The notes beneath the pieces are model-generated. The model made no database searches. It saw only the letters and a program-made list of their open reading frames with translations, and was not told the origin of the DNA. Positions 21,760-30,883 of a stretch of DNA of 32,926 nucleotides are shown piece by piece. Position 1 is the first letter of the stretch; the number at the start of each line of letters is the position of its first letter. Made by a program: the position numbers and the translations under genes. The stretch is from Clostridiales bacterium (lineage in GTDB: Bacteria > Bacillota > Clostridia > Clostridiales > Oxobacteraceae): positions 1-32,926 of the forward strand of contig JASEJN010000038.1 of NCBI GenBank assembly GCA_030016385.1. Direction: 5' to 3'.

Positions 21760-24066
21760 CTACGACTTTTTCATCATTATCTTGTAATTCTTGGGGAAGT
21801 ATCCATACGTTTCTTTGAATCTACGTATAAAATACGAGCTATTATTATACCCAACTAACGTGCCAATTTTCTCCACGGACATATTTGTATTCAAAAGCAG
21901 TTCTGAAGCTCTTTCCATACGTTTGCTAATTATAAAATCAGTTAAATTTTCGTTTGTTAATTCTTTAAATATACGGCTTAGATATTTCGGGTTTAGATGC
22001 ACTGTATCCGCAAGAAAATCAAGAGACAGTGGTTTATTAAGATTTTTACATATATAATTTTTTAGCGACTCAATCATTTCTATATTATGAGAATTGCTCA
22101 TCCTCTCGGAATAATTAAAAATATTCCTAATTAACTCTGATGACAACCCATAAAATTCGGAGATATTCCACAAATATTTTAGCGGCTGCGAAAGTATATC
22201 TTCTACGTTTTCCATAGGCTGGTAATTCAGTTTGCTTGCAAAATCTATTAATATTTGACATAATTTCATCAATCTTGCTGTGCAATAATTCGCCTCATAG
22301 CTGCCTTTCATAGCCATATCGATAAATTGTCTTATATTATTTTGTGCTTCTTCAAGATGACGGCTATTAAGCGCCTGCGCAAATTGTTCTTCCATATTTT
22401 TAGGCATTTTTTCTTTACTATTATCTCTCTCAAGTATATCGTGCGGAATAACCGTGGATTCCAATAGTATGAAATAGCGATATCTCGCCAACCGCTTTGC
22501 ATACTCAAATGACTTATTAATATGCAAAGGATTAGATACCCAATCCCCATATGCAAACAGAAATCTAATTCCAAGCGATTCTTTTATATATGAAGACATT
22601 TTAAAAATAAATTCCCGGGCATAATTTTCATTGTCAGAATTAAATATAATGCCTATTGTAATATTGTCTAAGGCGGCGCACATAACTAAATTTTTATTAT
22701 CCGAATAATTATTTATTAAATCAGTTAAATGATATTTAATATATTGCTGATCTTTGATAGACATGGAACATATTACCTTCTTATCAAGGAACAATATAAG
22801 AACTATAAATTTTGCACATAAAAAGTCAATTTGCATAAGTTTTAAATATTCTTTGAGTTCATCTTTGCTCTTAACATTTGCGTTTAATAAATTTATTACC
22901 AAATTATTGCATATTATTGGATGATTTACATCCAGTATGTTTTTGTATTCACCTAACTTTACAGATAAATTTGTAATCGCCCCATTTATAACTTTATATT
23001 CATCTTGCTTATTCAATTGTGGTTCGTCACATATTAACTTATGAACTTTATTAGTAAGCAGCTTAATAGGGTTATATGCTTTGAATGAGAGAATATTCGA
23101 TAATATAAGTCCAATAAAAAAGCAAATAAAAAATATAACTATAAGCATTCGCTGTATATATTGCGATCTCTGATAAAAATTTTGTATCGGAGTCCCTCTA
23201 ATCAGTTGGCATCCGATACTTGGCACAGTACAATATGATATAAAGTACTTATTGTTATTTATATTGCCTGTGAAAAAATTGTAATCGCTTGTATCTGAAA
23301 CCATATGTTGAGCCGATGGATTTTTGCCAATCCATTCAAGTTTAACATTTTTACCTGACGATGCTATAACTTTTCCATCTCTATTTAATATCAAGCTAAA
23401 TTGACCCGGAGACTGCGACAACCTTGCCAATATATTATTAAGCGCTTCATTTTTAATATAGATTGCAATCATACTATCGTTGAGGGAATCATTATATGAC
23501 CATGGATAACCGCCTACAAGAGCAATAGTTTTCTCTTTCGTATTATTGACGGGTAACAAAGCCCACTGCCATCCTTCACTGATATCTTGCTTTGATACTT
23601 TAATCCATTCCAAATTGCTTAACGGTTCATCATCTCTCAAATCGAGATATTTTAGGCCTGTGTTTGAAGATAATTCAATATTATTTGTCTTATAATATAT
23701 ACTTATGGAGTCAATAATATCAGAGTTCATTGTTACATATTGACGGATACAATTTTCCACATCGTTTAATACAGCATGATTCCCTTTAATTGGATTATGA
23801 GAAAAAAATGTAAGAATATCACTATTTGTTTTTGTATATGAAAGATCAAGGTAAGTAGTTCTTACTTTATCAAATATGGCAGATACAAAAATATTATTTT
23901 CATATTCTAATATATTTTTATCATTTATCTCGATCTCATGATTATAGTTGCTTGCAAAAAAAATATATGAAATAGTACTTATCAACAAAGTAATAATAGC
24001 TGTTAGAATCGTATAAGAAAAGAATAATTTATAAAATGTCAAACTAAATACTTTTGGTTGTTTCAC
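21760..24066 (-). CDS. Membrane-bound AraC-family transcriptional regulator
   Basis: This is a 768-residue one-component sensor-regulator. A first membrane helix (about 10-38, FYKLFFSYTILTAIITLLISTISYI) and a second (IVIFFICFFIGLILSNILSF) enclose an extracellular Cache-like sensor region of about 260 residues. The cytoplasmic part ends in two AraC helix-turn-helix units, LSLDFLADTVHLNPKYLSRIFKE and MSVEKIGTLVGYNNSSYFIRRFKE. Such regulators activate neighbouring carbohydrate ABC importers in Firmicutes. The start is GTG at 24066, preceded by GGGGGG at 24075-24080; the longer frame has no ribosome binding site. An IS element begins 30 bases upstream of the start, separating the gene from the shared promoter region. 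The DNA target is probably the tandem repeats beside the importer promoter. Confidence 0.88.
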   Translation of the reverse strand: MKQPKVFSLTFYKLFFSYTILTAIITLLISTISYIFFASNYNHEIEINDKNILEYENNIFVSAIFDKVRTTYLDLSYTKTNSDILTFFSHNPIKGNHAVLNDVENCIRQYVTMNSDIIDSISIYYKTNNIELSSNTGLKYLDLRDDEPLSNLEWIKVSKQDISEGWQWALLPVNNTKEKTIALVGGYPWSYNDSLNDSMIAIYIKNEALNNILARLSQSPGQFSLILNRDGKVIASSGKNVKLEWIGKNPSAQHMVSDTSDYNFFTGNINNNKYFISYCTVPSIGCQLIRGTPIQNFYQRSQYIQRMLIVIFFICFFIGLILSNILSFKAYNPIKLLTNKVHKLICDEPQLNKQDEYKVINGAITNLSVKLGEYKNILDVNHPIICNNLVINLLNANVKSKDELKEYLKLMQIDFLCAKFIVLILFLDKKVICSMSIKDQQYIKYHLTDLINNYSDNKNLVMCAALDNITIGIIFNSDNENYAREFIFKMSSYIKESLGIRFLFAYGDWVSNPLHINKSFEYAKRLARYRYFILLESTVIPHDILERDNSKEKMPKNMEEQFAQALNSRHLEEAQNNIRQFIDMAMKGSYEANYCTARLMKLCQILIDFASKLNYQPMENVEDILSQPLKYLWNISEFYGLSSELIRNIFNYSERMSNSHNIEMIESLKNYICKNLNKPLSLDFLADTVHLNPKYLSRIFKELTNENLTDFIISKRMERASELLLNTNMSVEKIGTLVGYNNSSYFIRRFKETYGYFPKNYKIMMKKS

Positions 24067-24096
24067 AGTATTATTCCCCCCATTGGAAAGTATTAA

Positions 24097-25816
24097 TAGT
24101 CTATTGCATAACCTTGAAATCAAGTAATTTCAAGGCTTATAGAGCATATATATGCAGGATTTACCCCCACTTTTGTCGAATTTATATTTACCAAAACAAA
24201 ACCAACTTAAGGAGGGAAAATCCATGCAAACTCATTCAAATCAGCTATCCTTTGCTAATGTTTACTCAGATGTTGATGAGTACTTTCAGCAGGATAAGCC
24301 GAAACTAATAGAACTCTTTGAGCAATATATTGATTTATCAAAACTAATTCCTCAAAGTTTCTATAACCACTATTATGCTTCTACTGGGCATCCCAGGGAT
24401 TACAAGCTTTCATCAATGCTCACAGCTCTCATTATAAAGATGATTCTCTCTATCCCTGATATTTCATTATTGGTTAATATTCTAAATCTCTCTTCTGAAC
24501 TTAGAAATTTATGTGGCTTTACTAAAGTGCCAGATGCCTCTCAGTTTTCAAGATTGAAAACTGACTTTGAAGCTGATTTCCTACTGTTTTTTAATAATCT
24601 CGTTGAAATCACTGAACCTATCTGTAATAGATTAAACCCTAAACTTGCTTCCATGCTCATCGCTGATACTACCGGCATCGAAGGCTATGTTAAAGAAAAT
24701 AATCCAAAAGCCTTTGACACTGTCTTGAGAAATGTTAAAAGGTTTTCCAAAGATATACCAAATTTTAATGCTCATAGCTATGCTTGCTCTCAGATGCCAA
24801 AGTTCGCTCAAGCTAACGATGATATTAAATTGTCTTACATCAACGGACACTACTGTTATTCAATCAAAGCAGCCTTTGTCACTAATGGTCTCGGTGTAAT
24901 AAGACACATTGATTTTTTCAATAGTGATAATTCAATAGATATCTCAGAAACTTTATCCGCATCCGAGCATAAAGATGACTATGATTCCAAAAGTCTAATC
25001 CCTGTACTTAACAACTTCTTTTCTTACCATCCACATTTCAAGTACGATTACTTTTTAGGCGATACTGGTTTTGATTCCATTGAAAACTACAAATATCTAT
25101 ACAAAGACCACAATATCATACCTATCATCCCAATTAACCCAAGAGGCTCCAAAAATATTGGTAAGCCTGGTGTCAATGAAGATGGTATCCCTACTTGCCC
25201 CAAGGACGGATCCCTTCCAATGAAATTTGATGGTTCCTTCAAAGAAAAAGGGAGACCATTAAGACTAAAATGGCTATGTCCTAAATCTAAAAGAGTATGG
25301 ACAAATGGCAAGTTAAAATATCAGCTTTCTTGTGAAAATCCCTGCACTTCATCATCTTGCGGTCGAATGCATCATACTAATGTCGATGATGATTACAGAC
25401 TAAATACTCTTATTCCAAGAGGTTCAGAGCGTTGGATCCAACTTTTCAAGCAAAGAACTATCATTGAGAGAACTAACTTTATGGTGAAATTCCCAATGGC
25501 TCTGGGCTATACAAAACTAAGGAATACATCCTCTCTCAAAGTTGAAGTGATGCTTGCAGCCATAACCCAGCAGATTGTAGTTCTGATTGCTGATAAACTG
25601 GATAAGAAGTCTCACCTTTTATCAATAAAATCGCTGATAGCATAGCATTTAGCCCCTTATTAAGCCAAGGTTTATTAAATTTACCTCTTTTTTGCTCAGT
25701 GTCACCTGTTTCTACTTTATCACCTTAATTTCTTACTTAATTCGTTTAGAATTAATGTTTTGGTTCTTCCCATTCCCTTTTTTACCCATATTTTTAAAGG
25801 GTTTTGCAATCAACTA
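24097..25816 (+). mobile_element. IS4-like insertion sequence, 1720 bp
   Basis: Its ends are imperfect inverted repeats: left TAGTCTATTGCATAACC and right (complement) TAGTTGATTGCAAAACC match at 14 of 17 positions. A perfect 10-bp direct repeat AAAGTATTAA flanks the element (24087-24096 and 25817-25826), the expected target duplication. It encodes one DDE transposase. Near the left end CCTTGAAAT/ATTTCAAGG (24112-24135) forms a hairpin that could block outside transcription. It lies in the divergent promoter region between the AraC-type gene and the importer operon. The 10-bp duplication and Y/F-R-E-K motif fit the IS4 group. Confidence 0.88.
24224..25645 (+). CDS. DDE transposase (IS4-like)
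   Basis: This intact 473-residue transposase cuts and joins DNA at its own element's ends. The catalytic triad is visible as D148 (MLIADTTGIEG), D280 (YFLGDTGFDS) and E415 (RTIIERTNF). The region around E415 fits the Y-(2)-R-(3)-E-(6)-K signature of IS4-type transposases, with phenylalanine in place of tyrosine. An N-terminal helical region (RDYKLSSMLTALIIKMIL) matches the DUF772-like domain of this group. A cysteine cluster near 350-380 (CPKSKRVW, SCENPCTSSSCGRMHH) suggests a small inserted zinc-binding segment. Start 24224 has AAGGAGGGA upstream; the longer frame begins without one. No frameshift or premature stop is seen, so the element may still be mobile. Confidence 0.88.
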   Translation: MQTHSNQLSFANVYSDVDEYFQQDKPKLIELFEQYIDLSKLIPQSFYNHYYASTGHPRDYKLSSMLTALIIKMILSIPDISLLVNILNLSSELRNLCGFTKVPDASQFSRLKTDFEADFLLFFNNLVEITEPICNRLNPKLASMLIADTTGIEGYVKENNPKAFDTVLRNVKRFSKDIPNFNAHSYACSQMPKFAQANDDIKLSYINGHYCYSIKAAFVTNGLGVIRHIDFFNSDNSIDISETLSASEHKDDYDSKSLIPVLNNFFSYHPHFKYDYFLGDTGFDSIENYKYLYKDHNIIPIIPINPRGSKNIGKPGVNEDGIPTCPKDGSLPMKFDGSFKEKGRPLRLKWLCPKSKRVWTNGKLKYQLSCENPCTSSSCGRMHHTNVDDDYRLNTLIPRGSERWIQLFKQRTIIERTNFMVKFPMALGYTKLRNTSSLKVEVMLAAITQQIVVLIADKLDKKSHLLSIKSLIA

Positions 25817-25904
25817 AAAGTATTAAAGTCCTCTATATTAAAATATTATATTTTTTATTTTTCTGCAATAGGCTTATTTTTAAATAATACAAATTTATAT
25901 TAAT

Positions 25905-26066
25905 ATATAGAAAAATCATAATAAAGTAGAAATAATGCTATTTAACATTGTATGATGAAGACTTGATATTATATGTATAACAGCACTTCCTATCCTGCCG
26001 TACTCAAAATTTATCATTAATCCCATAAGCAAAATATAGAAAAATCAATATTTTATAGATAAATCA
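25905..26066 (+). promoter_or_regulatory. Direct-repeat activator sites for the AraC-type regulator
   Basis: TATAGAAAAATCA occurs at 25906-25918 and 26035-26047, and a one-mismatch copy TATAGATAAATCA at 26054-26066. The proximal two are spaced 19 bp start to start, near two helical turns, and end four bases before the -35 box. This is the layout of tandem AraC-family activator half-sites, with a distal third site 129 bp away. Assignment to the neighbouring regulator is inference. Confidence 0.6.
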
Positions 26067-26069
26067 AAA

Positions 26070-26099
26070 TTGACAGATTAGTTCTCGCTTTTTTATAAT
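26070..26099 (+). promoter_or_regulatory. Promoter of the carbohydrate importer operon
   Basis: Consensus TTGACA (26070-26075) and TATAAT (26094-26099) are spaced by 18 bases, 62 bases before the first permease start codon. The rest of the 516-base gap (25646-26161) holds the IS tail, the target duplication and the direct repeats; no gene is seen. Confidence 0.7.
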
Positions 26100-26161
26100 A
26101 AGCTCACATCATAAGATTTATTTATTTTATAGACAAAAGTTCGATATAAGGAGATTTTAAT

Positions 26162-27127
26162 ATGGACCAGAATGAATTCGCAACTGCAAGAACACCCAGA
26201 GCAACAAAGCAGTTATTTTCTTTAAAAGGTTTAATACAACAATATAAAAAGAACTATGATCTTTTTCTCATTTTTTTACCTGTACTGATTTATTTTATTA
26301 TATTCCATTATATTCCCATGGTTGGTATAGTAATAGCATTTAAAAATTATCAACTTTTAGATGGTATATTCGGGAGTAAATGGGTTGGGCTTGCCAATTT
26401 CAAAGAATTATTTACGACAGGAAGCTTTTTCGAAGTCTTAAGGAATACAGTATGGATAAGCTTCTTACGTTTTGTATTTGGCTTTCCTGCGCCTATAATA
26501 CTGGCACTTCTTTTAAATGAAATAAAAAAGAAATGGTATAAAAAATTAGTGCAGACTGTAAGTTATCTCCCACATTTTTTATCATGGGTTGTTCTTGCTG
26601 GTTTGTTTATTCAATTTTTTTCCCCTTCTACGGGTCCAATAAATTTTATTCTTAAGCATTTTGGACTTAAACCCATTTATTTCTTAGGTGAACCGAATTG
26701 GTTTGTATTCACCATAATAACAACCGGCATATGGCAGAGTATCGGATGGGGTACAATAATATACCTTGCTGCCATATCTAATATTGATCCACAGATGTAT
26801 GAGTCAGCAGTGCTGGATGGTGCAACAAGATTTCAAAATGTAATATATATAACATTACCATCCATAATGCCAACCATAGCAATACTATTGATACTAAATA
26901 CAGGAAACATATTAAATGCAGGTTTTGATCAGATTTTCAATCTATATAATTCTGCTGTATTAAGTGTGGCAGATATTATTGATACATATGTATATCGTCG
27001 AGGTCTAACTGGCATGGAATATAGTTTTGCTACTACCGTTGGACTTTTCAAAAATGTAATAGGATTTATTCTTGTATACATAACGAATAAAATAGCTCGA
27101 AAAATAGGCGGCAGCACTCTTTGGTAA
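26162..27127 (+). CDS. Carbohydrate ABC importer permease, LplB-like
   Basis: This is a 321-residue membrane permease of the CUT1-type sugar importer family. It has six predicted membrane helices, the first being LFLIFLPVLIYFIIFHYIPMVG. The cytoplasmic EAA loop that docks the ATPase reads YESAVLDGATRFQNVIYITLPSI, with the conserved E, A and G positions. The N-terminus (first ~30 residues) is cytoplasmic and polar. AAGGAG lies seven to twelve bases before the ATG. The second permease gene starts 13 bases after its stop. No ATPase gene is present in the window, which is typical when a shared MsmK-like ATPase serves several importers. The substrate is probably an oligosaccharide, judging from the glycosidases nearby. 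Confidence 0.92.
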   Translation: MDQNEFATARTPRATKQLFSLKGLIQQYKKNYDLFLIFLPVLIYFIIFHYIPMVGIVIAFKNYQLLDGIFGSKWVGLANFKELFTTGSFFEVLRNTVWISFLRFVFGFPAPIILALLLNEIKKKWYKKLVQTVSYLPHFLSWVVLAGLFIQFFSPSTGPINFILKHFGLKPIYFLGEPNWFVFTIITTGIWQSIGWGTIIYLAAISNIDPQMYESAVLDGATRFQNVIYITLPSIMPTIAILLILNTGNILNAGFDQIFNLYNSAVLSVADIIDTYVYRRGLTGMEYSFATTVGLFKNVIGFILVYITNKIARKIGGSTLW

Positions 27128-27140
27128 AGGAGATGATTTC

Positions 27141-28025
27141 ATGAGCGTTATTAAAAAAAGCTTAAATGAACGAATATTTGATATTATAAACAGTATAATC
27201 ATGATAATATTTATGGTTACGATATTATATCCATTTTGGAATTTATTTGTAACGTCTGTAAATTCCCCCTCAAGTGGCGGCGTAAATGTATTGTCATTAT
27301 GGCCGGAAAAGTTCTCTTTATTCAACTACAAATATGTTTTAAGGAACCCGTATATTTGGATTGGATACCGCGAAACTATTATAAGGGTAGTTTTTGGTAC
27401 CTTCTTAAGTATAGTAGTAACGTCATTTGGCGCATATGCGCTTTCAAAAAAGAATTTTCCCAACAGGTCTTTTTGGACACTTATAGTTATTATTCCCATG
27501 TTCTTCTCAGGAGGACTTATTCCAAGTTATCTATGGAACGTTAAGCTTGGTCTTATAGATAATCGGCTTGTTTTAATACTTCCAGGTTTAGTAAGCTCCT
27601 TTAATTTAATTATCATGCGCAATTTCTTTATGGCCATACCGCAGGAATTGGAAGAATCGGCTCACCTTGATGGCGCAAGTAGTCTAAGGGTTCTGTTCAG
27701 CATAGTTATTCCAGTTTCTAAACCTCTTATTGCAACTATAATACTATGGATAATGGTAGGCCATTGGAATTCATGGTTTGATGCAACCATATATATACGT
27801 TCGACCAGTAAAATGCCTCTCCAAGTAGTTTTGCGCCGTATATTGCTTGAAGGTACGCAGCAATTGATGGACATTAATCCCCAGTCCGGTGATAACAATA
27901 CCGTCACTCCGGATTCATTAAAAGCTGCAACAGTATATATATGCATGATTCCTATAATGTGCATTTATCCATTTCTGCAAAAGTACTTCGTGCAGGGCGT
28001 AATGCTGGGTTCCATAAAAGGATGA
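27141..28025 (+). CDS. Carbohydrate ABC importer permease, YtcP-like
   Basis: This 294-residue partner permease completes the membrane pore. It has six hydrophobic helices, beginning IFDIINSIIMIIFMVTILYPFWNLF. The EAA motif reads LEESAHLDGASSLRVLFSIVIPVSKPL, and SFGAYALSKKNFPNR and FFSGGLIPSYL are typical of the YtcP/YesQ group. GGAGATGATTTC precedes the ATG. It is 13 bases downstream of the first permease gene and 81 bases upstream of the solute-binding protein gene, all on the plus strand. The two permeases are of different types (LplB-like and YtcP-like), as expected for a heterodimer. Little else distinguishes its substrate. Confidence 0.92.
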   Translation: MSVIKKSLNERIFDIINSIIMIIFMVTILYPFWNLFVTSVNSPSSGGVNVLSLWPEKFSLFNYKYVLRNPYIWIGYRETIIRVVFGTFLSIVVTSFGAYALSKKNFPNRSFWTLIVIIPMFFSGGLIPSYLWNVKLGLIDNRLVLILPGLVSSFNLIIMRNFFMAIPQELEESAHLDGASSLRVLFSIVIPVSKPLIATIILWIMVGHWNSWFDATIYIRSTSKMPLQVVLRRILLEGTQQLMDINPQSGDNNTVTPDSLKAATVYICMIPIMCIYPFLQKYFVQGVMLGSIKG

Positions 28026-28106
28026 CTGAATAAACCCAAGATTTAATATTAAAATGGTTTTCCAGTAAAATTATATAAAAAAAATAAATATAAAGGGGGT
28101 AAAAAT

Positions 28107-29723
28107 ATGCTGGAAAGTTATATAAATAAAAAGTCAATATTTAAAAAAGTATTATGTTTAACGATTACAGCCGTAATAACTATTACCACTGTATTAGGAT
28201 GTGGAAAGCCTAAAACTCAAAACAGCAATGCATCAAAATCCAATAAGGTATATACTTATAGAATGGTTATGAATAATTTTGGACCGTGGGATAAAAACCC
28301 GGAAATGGTTCAATATTGGGAGAAACATTTCAAGAATGTAAAATTTGACCTTGTATATGTAGAGAATAGCAATGCTGCAGATAAAATCAACCTTATGATT
28401 TCTTCCGGTGACATACCGGATGTATTGCAGTATATAGACCAACAGAAATATTATGAACAGGGTATAATCGGAGGATGGGATGAACAATTTTTCCGGAAAA
28501 ATGCGCCAAATATAGCAAAATATATAGACGATACTGATCCTACTGCTTGGAATATAGCTAAATTTGATGGAAAGCTAATGTATTCCATACCTGGATTCAG
28601 GCTTTATAATACAATCCCAAATCCTGTATGGTGGCGCACCGATTGGCTGAAAAAACTCGGTATAAACGAAATACCTCAGAAACTGGAAGATGTAGAAGCA
28701 GCATTTTACAAAATTGCCAAAGGAGATCCTAACGGAAATGGTAAAAAGGTTTATGCTCTTTCAAACACCGGGCTTGATTCTATCTATGGTGCTTTCGGTA
28801 CTATGAGAGGAATGTGGCTTTTGGGTGATGATGGTAAAGTTGTTTTAGGTGATATAACACCAGGTGCAAAAGAAGCAGTTACACTCCTTAGGAAATGGTA
28901 CAAAGACGGCGTGCTCGATCCAGAATTTATAACCGGTGAAAACCAGGGGGGATACTGGGCAATATCACATTCATTTTTAAATGATCGAATAGGTTATTCG
29001 GGTATAGGAAGCTTTTATCACTGGGTCAATACAACTAATGAATCCGGCGGTACTTACTTAGGTAGCGGAGAAGCAGGCTCGTGGAAAAAAGCGGGAAAAG
29101 TCGGCACTTATGCTCCTGGATATCCACCAATTGGTCCCGATGGAAAACGCGGCACAAAGCAGGGAGATTTTCGTACGTTGCGTACTGCATTTTCTAAAAA
29201 GCTTGTAAAGGATACAGACCGATTTGCCCGTTTGCTCCAAGTAATAGATGAACTTAACTGTAAGGATACAGAGACCAGCCTATCTGTCGAAAGAGGCCTC
29301 TATGGAAAATATTCTACAATTACTAAAGATTTTCGCGGAATACCAACTTATAAAAGCCTGACAGGTGAAACTGATTTGCCTAAGTTAAGTGCCATTGGTG
29401 CTGCAAATACTTTTTCATTCATAGAAGAAGGAGGAAATTTGGATTATCAAAAAGTCGTATACGGGCAGGAATATGCCTGGGCACAGGAAAATCTAAAAGA
29501 TAAAAGTTTCGGCTATAAATCAGCAATCTTTGGTGCTCTGCCATCCCAGACCAAATATAGTGCAGAACTTGGCAAAATACTTGATAGTGGTTTTACCTCA
29601 ATAATAACTGGAGATAAACCAATTGATTATTTTGACGAGATGGTTGCAAACTGGAAAAAAGCCGGAGGAGATCAACTTACCAAGGAAGCAAATGAGTTGT
29701 ATTTAAAGCAGTCAAAAAAATAA
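28107..29723 (+). CDS. Extracellular solute-binding lipoprotein
   Basis: This 538-residue extracellular sugar-binding protein delivers substrate to the permeases. It has a lipoprotein signal: basic INKKSIFKK, a hydrophobic stretch to residue 30, and lipobox VLGC with C32 as the lipid-attached cysteine. A polar linker (SNASKSN) follows. The size and the pattern DIPDVLQYIDQQKYYEQG and PQKLEDVEAAFYKIAKGDPNGNGKK match the large LipO/LplA-type binding proteins paired with LplB/YtcP permeases; the NGNGK segment looks like a calcium-binding loop. AAAGGGGG lies eight bases before the ATG. A strong hairpin follows the gene. The ligand is probably an oligosaccharide, but which one cannot be read. Confidence 0.92.
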   Translation: MLESYINKKSIFKKVLCLTITAVITITTVLGCGKPKTQNSNASKSNKVYTYRMVMNNFGPWDKNPEMVQYWEKHFKNVKFDLVYVENSNAADKINLMISSGDIPDVLQYIDQQKYYEQGIIGGWDEQFFRKNAPNIAKYIDDTDPTAWNIAKFDGKLMYSIPGFRLYNTIPNPVWWRTDWLKKLGINEIPQKLEDVEAAFYKIAKGDPNGNGKKVYALSNTGLDSIYGAFGTMRGMWLLGDDGKVVLGDITPGAKEAVTLLRKWYKDGVLDPEFITGENQGGYWAISHSFLNDRIGYSGIGSFYHWVNTTNESGGTYLGSGEAGSWKKAGKVGTYAPGYPPIGPDGKRGTKQGDFRTLRTAFSKKLVKDTDRFARLLQVIDELNCKDTETSLSVERGLYGKYSTITKDFRGIPTYKSLTGETDLPKLSAIGAANTFSFIEEGGNLDYQKVVYGQEYAWAQENLKDKSFGYKSAIFGALPSQTKYSAELGKILDSGFTSIITGDKPIDYFDEMVANWKKAGGDQLTKEANELYLKQSKK

Positions 29724-29771
29724 GAATATTATATAGTAATTTTCAATAAAACATAGTAGTATAATACTGAT

Positions 29772-29802
29772 CAATAGGAGTAGCCTTAAACTACTCCTAT
29801 TG
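29772..29802 (+). terminator. Perfect 12-bp hairpin after the binding-protein gene
   Basis: CAATAGGAGTAG (29772-29783) pairs perfectly with 29791-29802 across a 7-base loop. No immediate T-run follows (CATAAAATTATTTA), so it is more likely an mRNA stabiliser or partial terminator that raises binding-protein mRNA above the rest of the operon. AAAATTAT/ATAATTTT with a T-run follows at about 29805-29833 as a second weak stem. Confidence 0.6.
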
Positions 29803-29862
29803 CATAAAATTATTTATGAATTATAATTTTTTTATATTAAAAAAATAAAGGAGGAGAAAACA

Positions 29863-30780
29863 GTGCTCTATACAGATAGTACAAGAGGAAGTCCTTGTGC
29901 AAAGGATCCTGCTGTGGTCAGATTTAATAATAAGTATTATATGTACTACTCTCTGCCGCCGTATCCTAGTGAAAAGTGGCATAGTAAAAAACCAAACGGT
30001 TGGAATATAGGCATTGCGATAAGCAATGATTTGGAGAAATGGGAAAAAGTAGGAGAAATAACTCCTGCGATGAAGTATGAAATGAAAGGCTTATGCGCTC
30101 CTGGAGCAATAGTTATTGATAAAAAGCTACACCTTTTCTATCAAAATTATGGTAATTTCCCACATGATGCCATATGCCATGCCATTTCGAAAGACGGTAT
30201 AAATTTTGTCAGAGATGCTTCAAACCCTATCTTTTCACCGTCGGGAAGTTGGAATAACGGACGTGCTATAGATGCTGATGTGGCAGTAAAGGATGATAAG
30301 TTATTTCTATATACTGCGACTAGAGATCCACACGGAAAAATACAAAAATTGTGTGTGGCTTCTTCGAGTATAACATCGGATTTTTCTAAAAGTACATGGA
30401 AACAAGAATGTGATGATAGTATATTACAGCCTGAATTACCATGGGAAATGGATTGTATTGAAGCACCAGCCGTGTGCATGCACAACAAAAAGCTTTATAT
30501 GTTTTACGGTGGAGCGTATAACTGTTCACCACAGCAGATAGGATGTGCAATCAGCAAGGATGGGCTGCATTGGAAACGCATAAGTGAAAAGCCATTTTTA
30601 TCAAATGGAAATCCCGGGGATTGGAATGCAGATGAATCAGGCCACCCATATGTTTTTATGGATAATGACGGACATACATGCCTCTTTTATCAAGGTTCAA
30701 ACGATAAAGGCAAGACATGGTATTTATCAAGAGTGAATATCATATGGAAAGATGAACTTCCCTATATTTCAAAAATATAA
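29863..30780 (+). CDS. GH43-like five-bladed beta-propeller glycosidase
   Basis: This 305-residue intracellular beta-propeller protein is of the GH43/GH32/GH117 type. A triad like that of GH43 can be placed: D15 in AKDPAVVRFNNKYYMYYS (base), D137 or D139 in RAIDADVAVKDDKLFLY (modulator), and E200 in DCIEAPAVCMHNKKLYMFYGG (acid). Repeated KLxLFY/YxMYY strands mark the blades. GH43 enzymes commonly release arabinose or xylose; GH117 enzymes act on anhydro-galactose ends. I cannot place it in a subfamily. The start is GTG at 29863 after AAAGGAGGAG. It is the last gene of the importer operon, separated from the binding protein by a hairpin, and so likely processes the imported sugar. Confidence 0.75.
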   Translation: MLYTDSTRGSPCAKDPAVVRFNNKYYMYYSLPPYPSEKWHSKKPNGWNIGIAISNDLEKWEKVGEITPAMKYEMKGLCAPGAIVIDKKLHLFYQNYGNFPHDAICHAISKDGINFVRDASNPIFSPSGSWNNGRAIDADVAVKDDKLFLYTATRDPHGKIQKLCVASSSITSDFSKSTWKQECDDSILQPELPWEMDCIEAPAVCMHNKKLYMFYGGAYNCSPQQIGCAISKDGLHWKRISEKPFLSNGNPGDWNADESGHPYVFMDNDGHTCLFYQGSNDKGKTWYLSRVNIIWKDELPYISKI

Positions 30781-30791
30781 AATGTTAATAC

Positions 30792-30850
30792 AGAGCATCA
30801 TAAAATTACTTTCAAGTATCTTGTGATGCTCTTTTCTATTTTACATAAAA
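30792..30850 (+). terminator. Terminator of the importer operon
   Basis: AGAGCATCA (30792-30800) pairs with TGATGCTCT (30834-30842), followed by TTCTATTTT. The long loop (33 bases) contains a smaller AAAATTACTTTC segment. It closes the plus-strand operon 12 bases after the last stop codon. Confidence 0.75.
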
Positions 30851-30883
30851 AGTCGGTCATAAAGCTTTCAAAGGTATGCCTTT

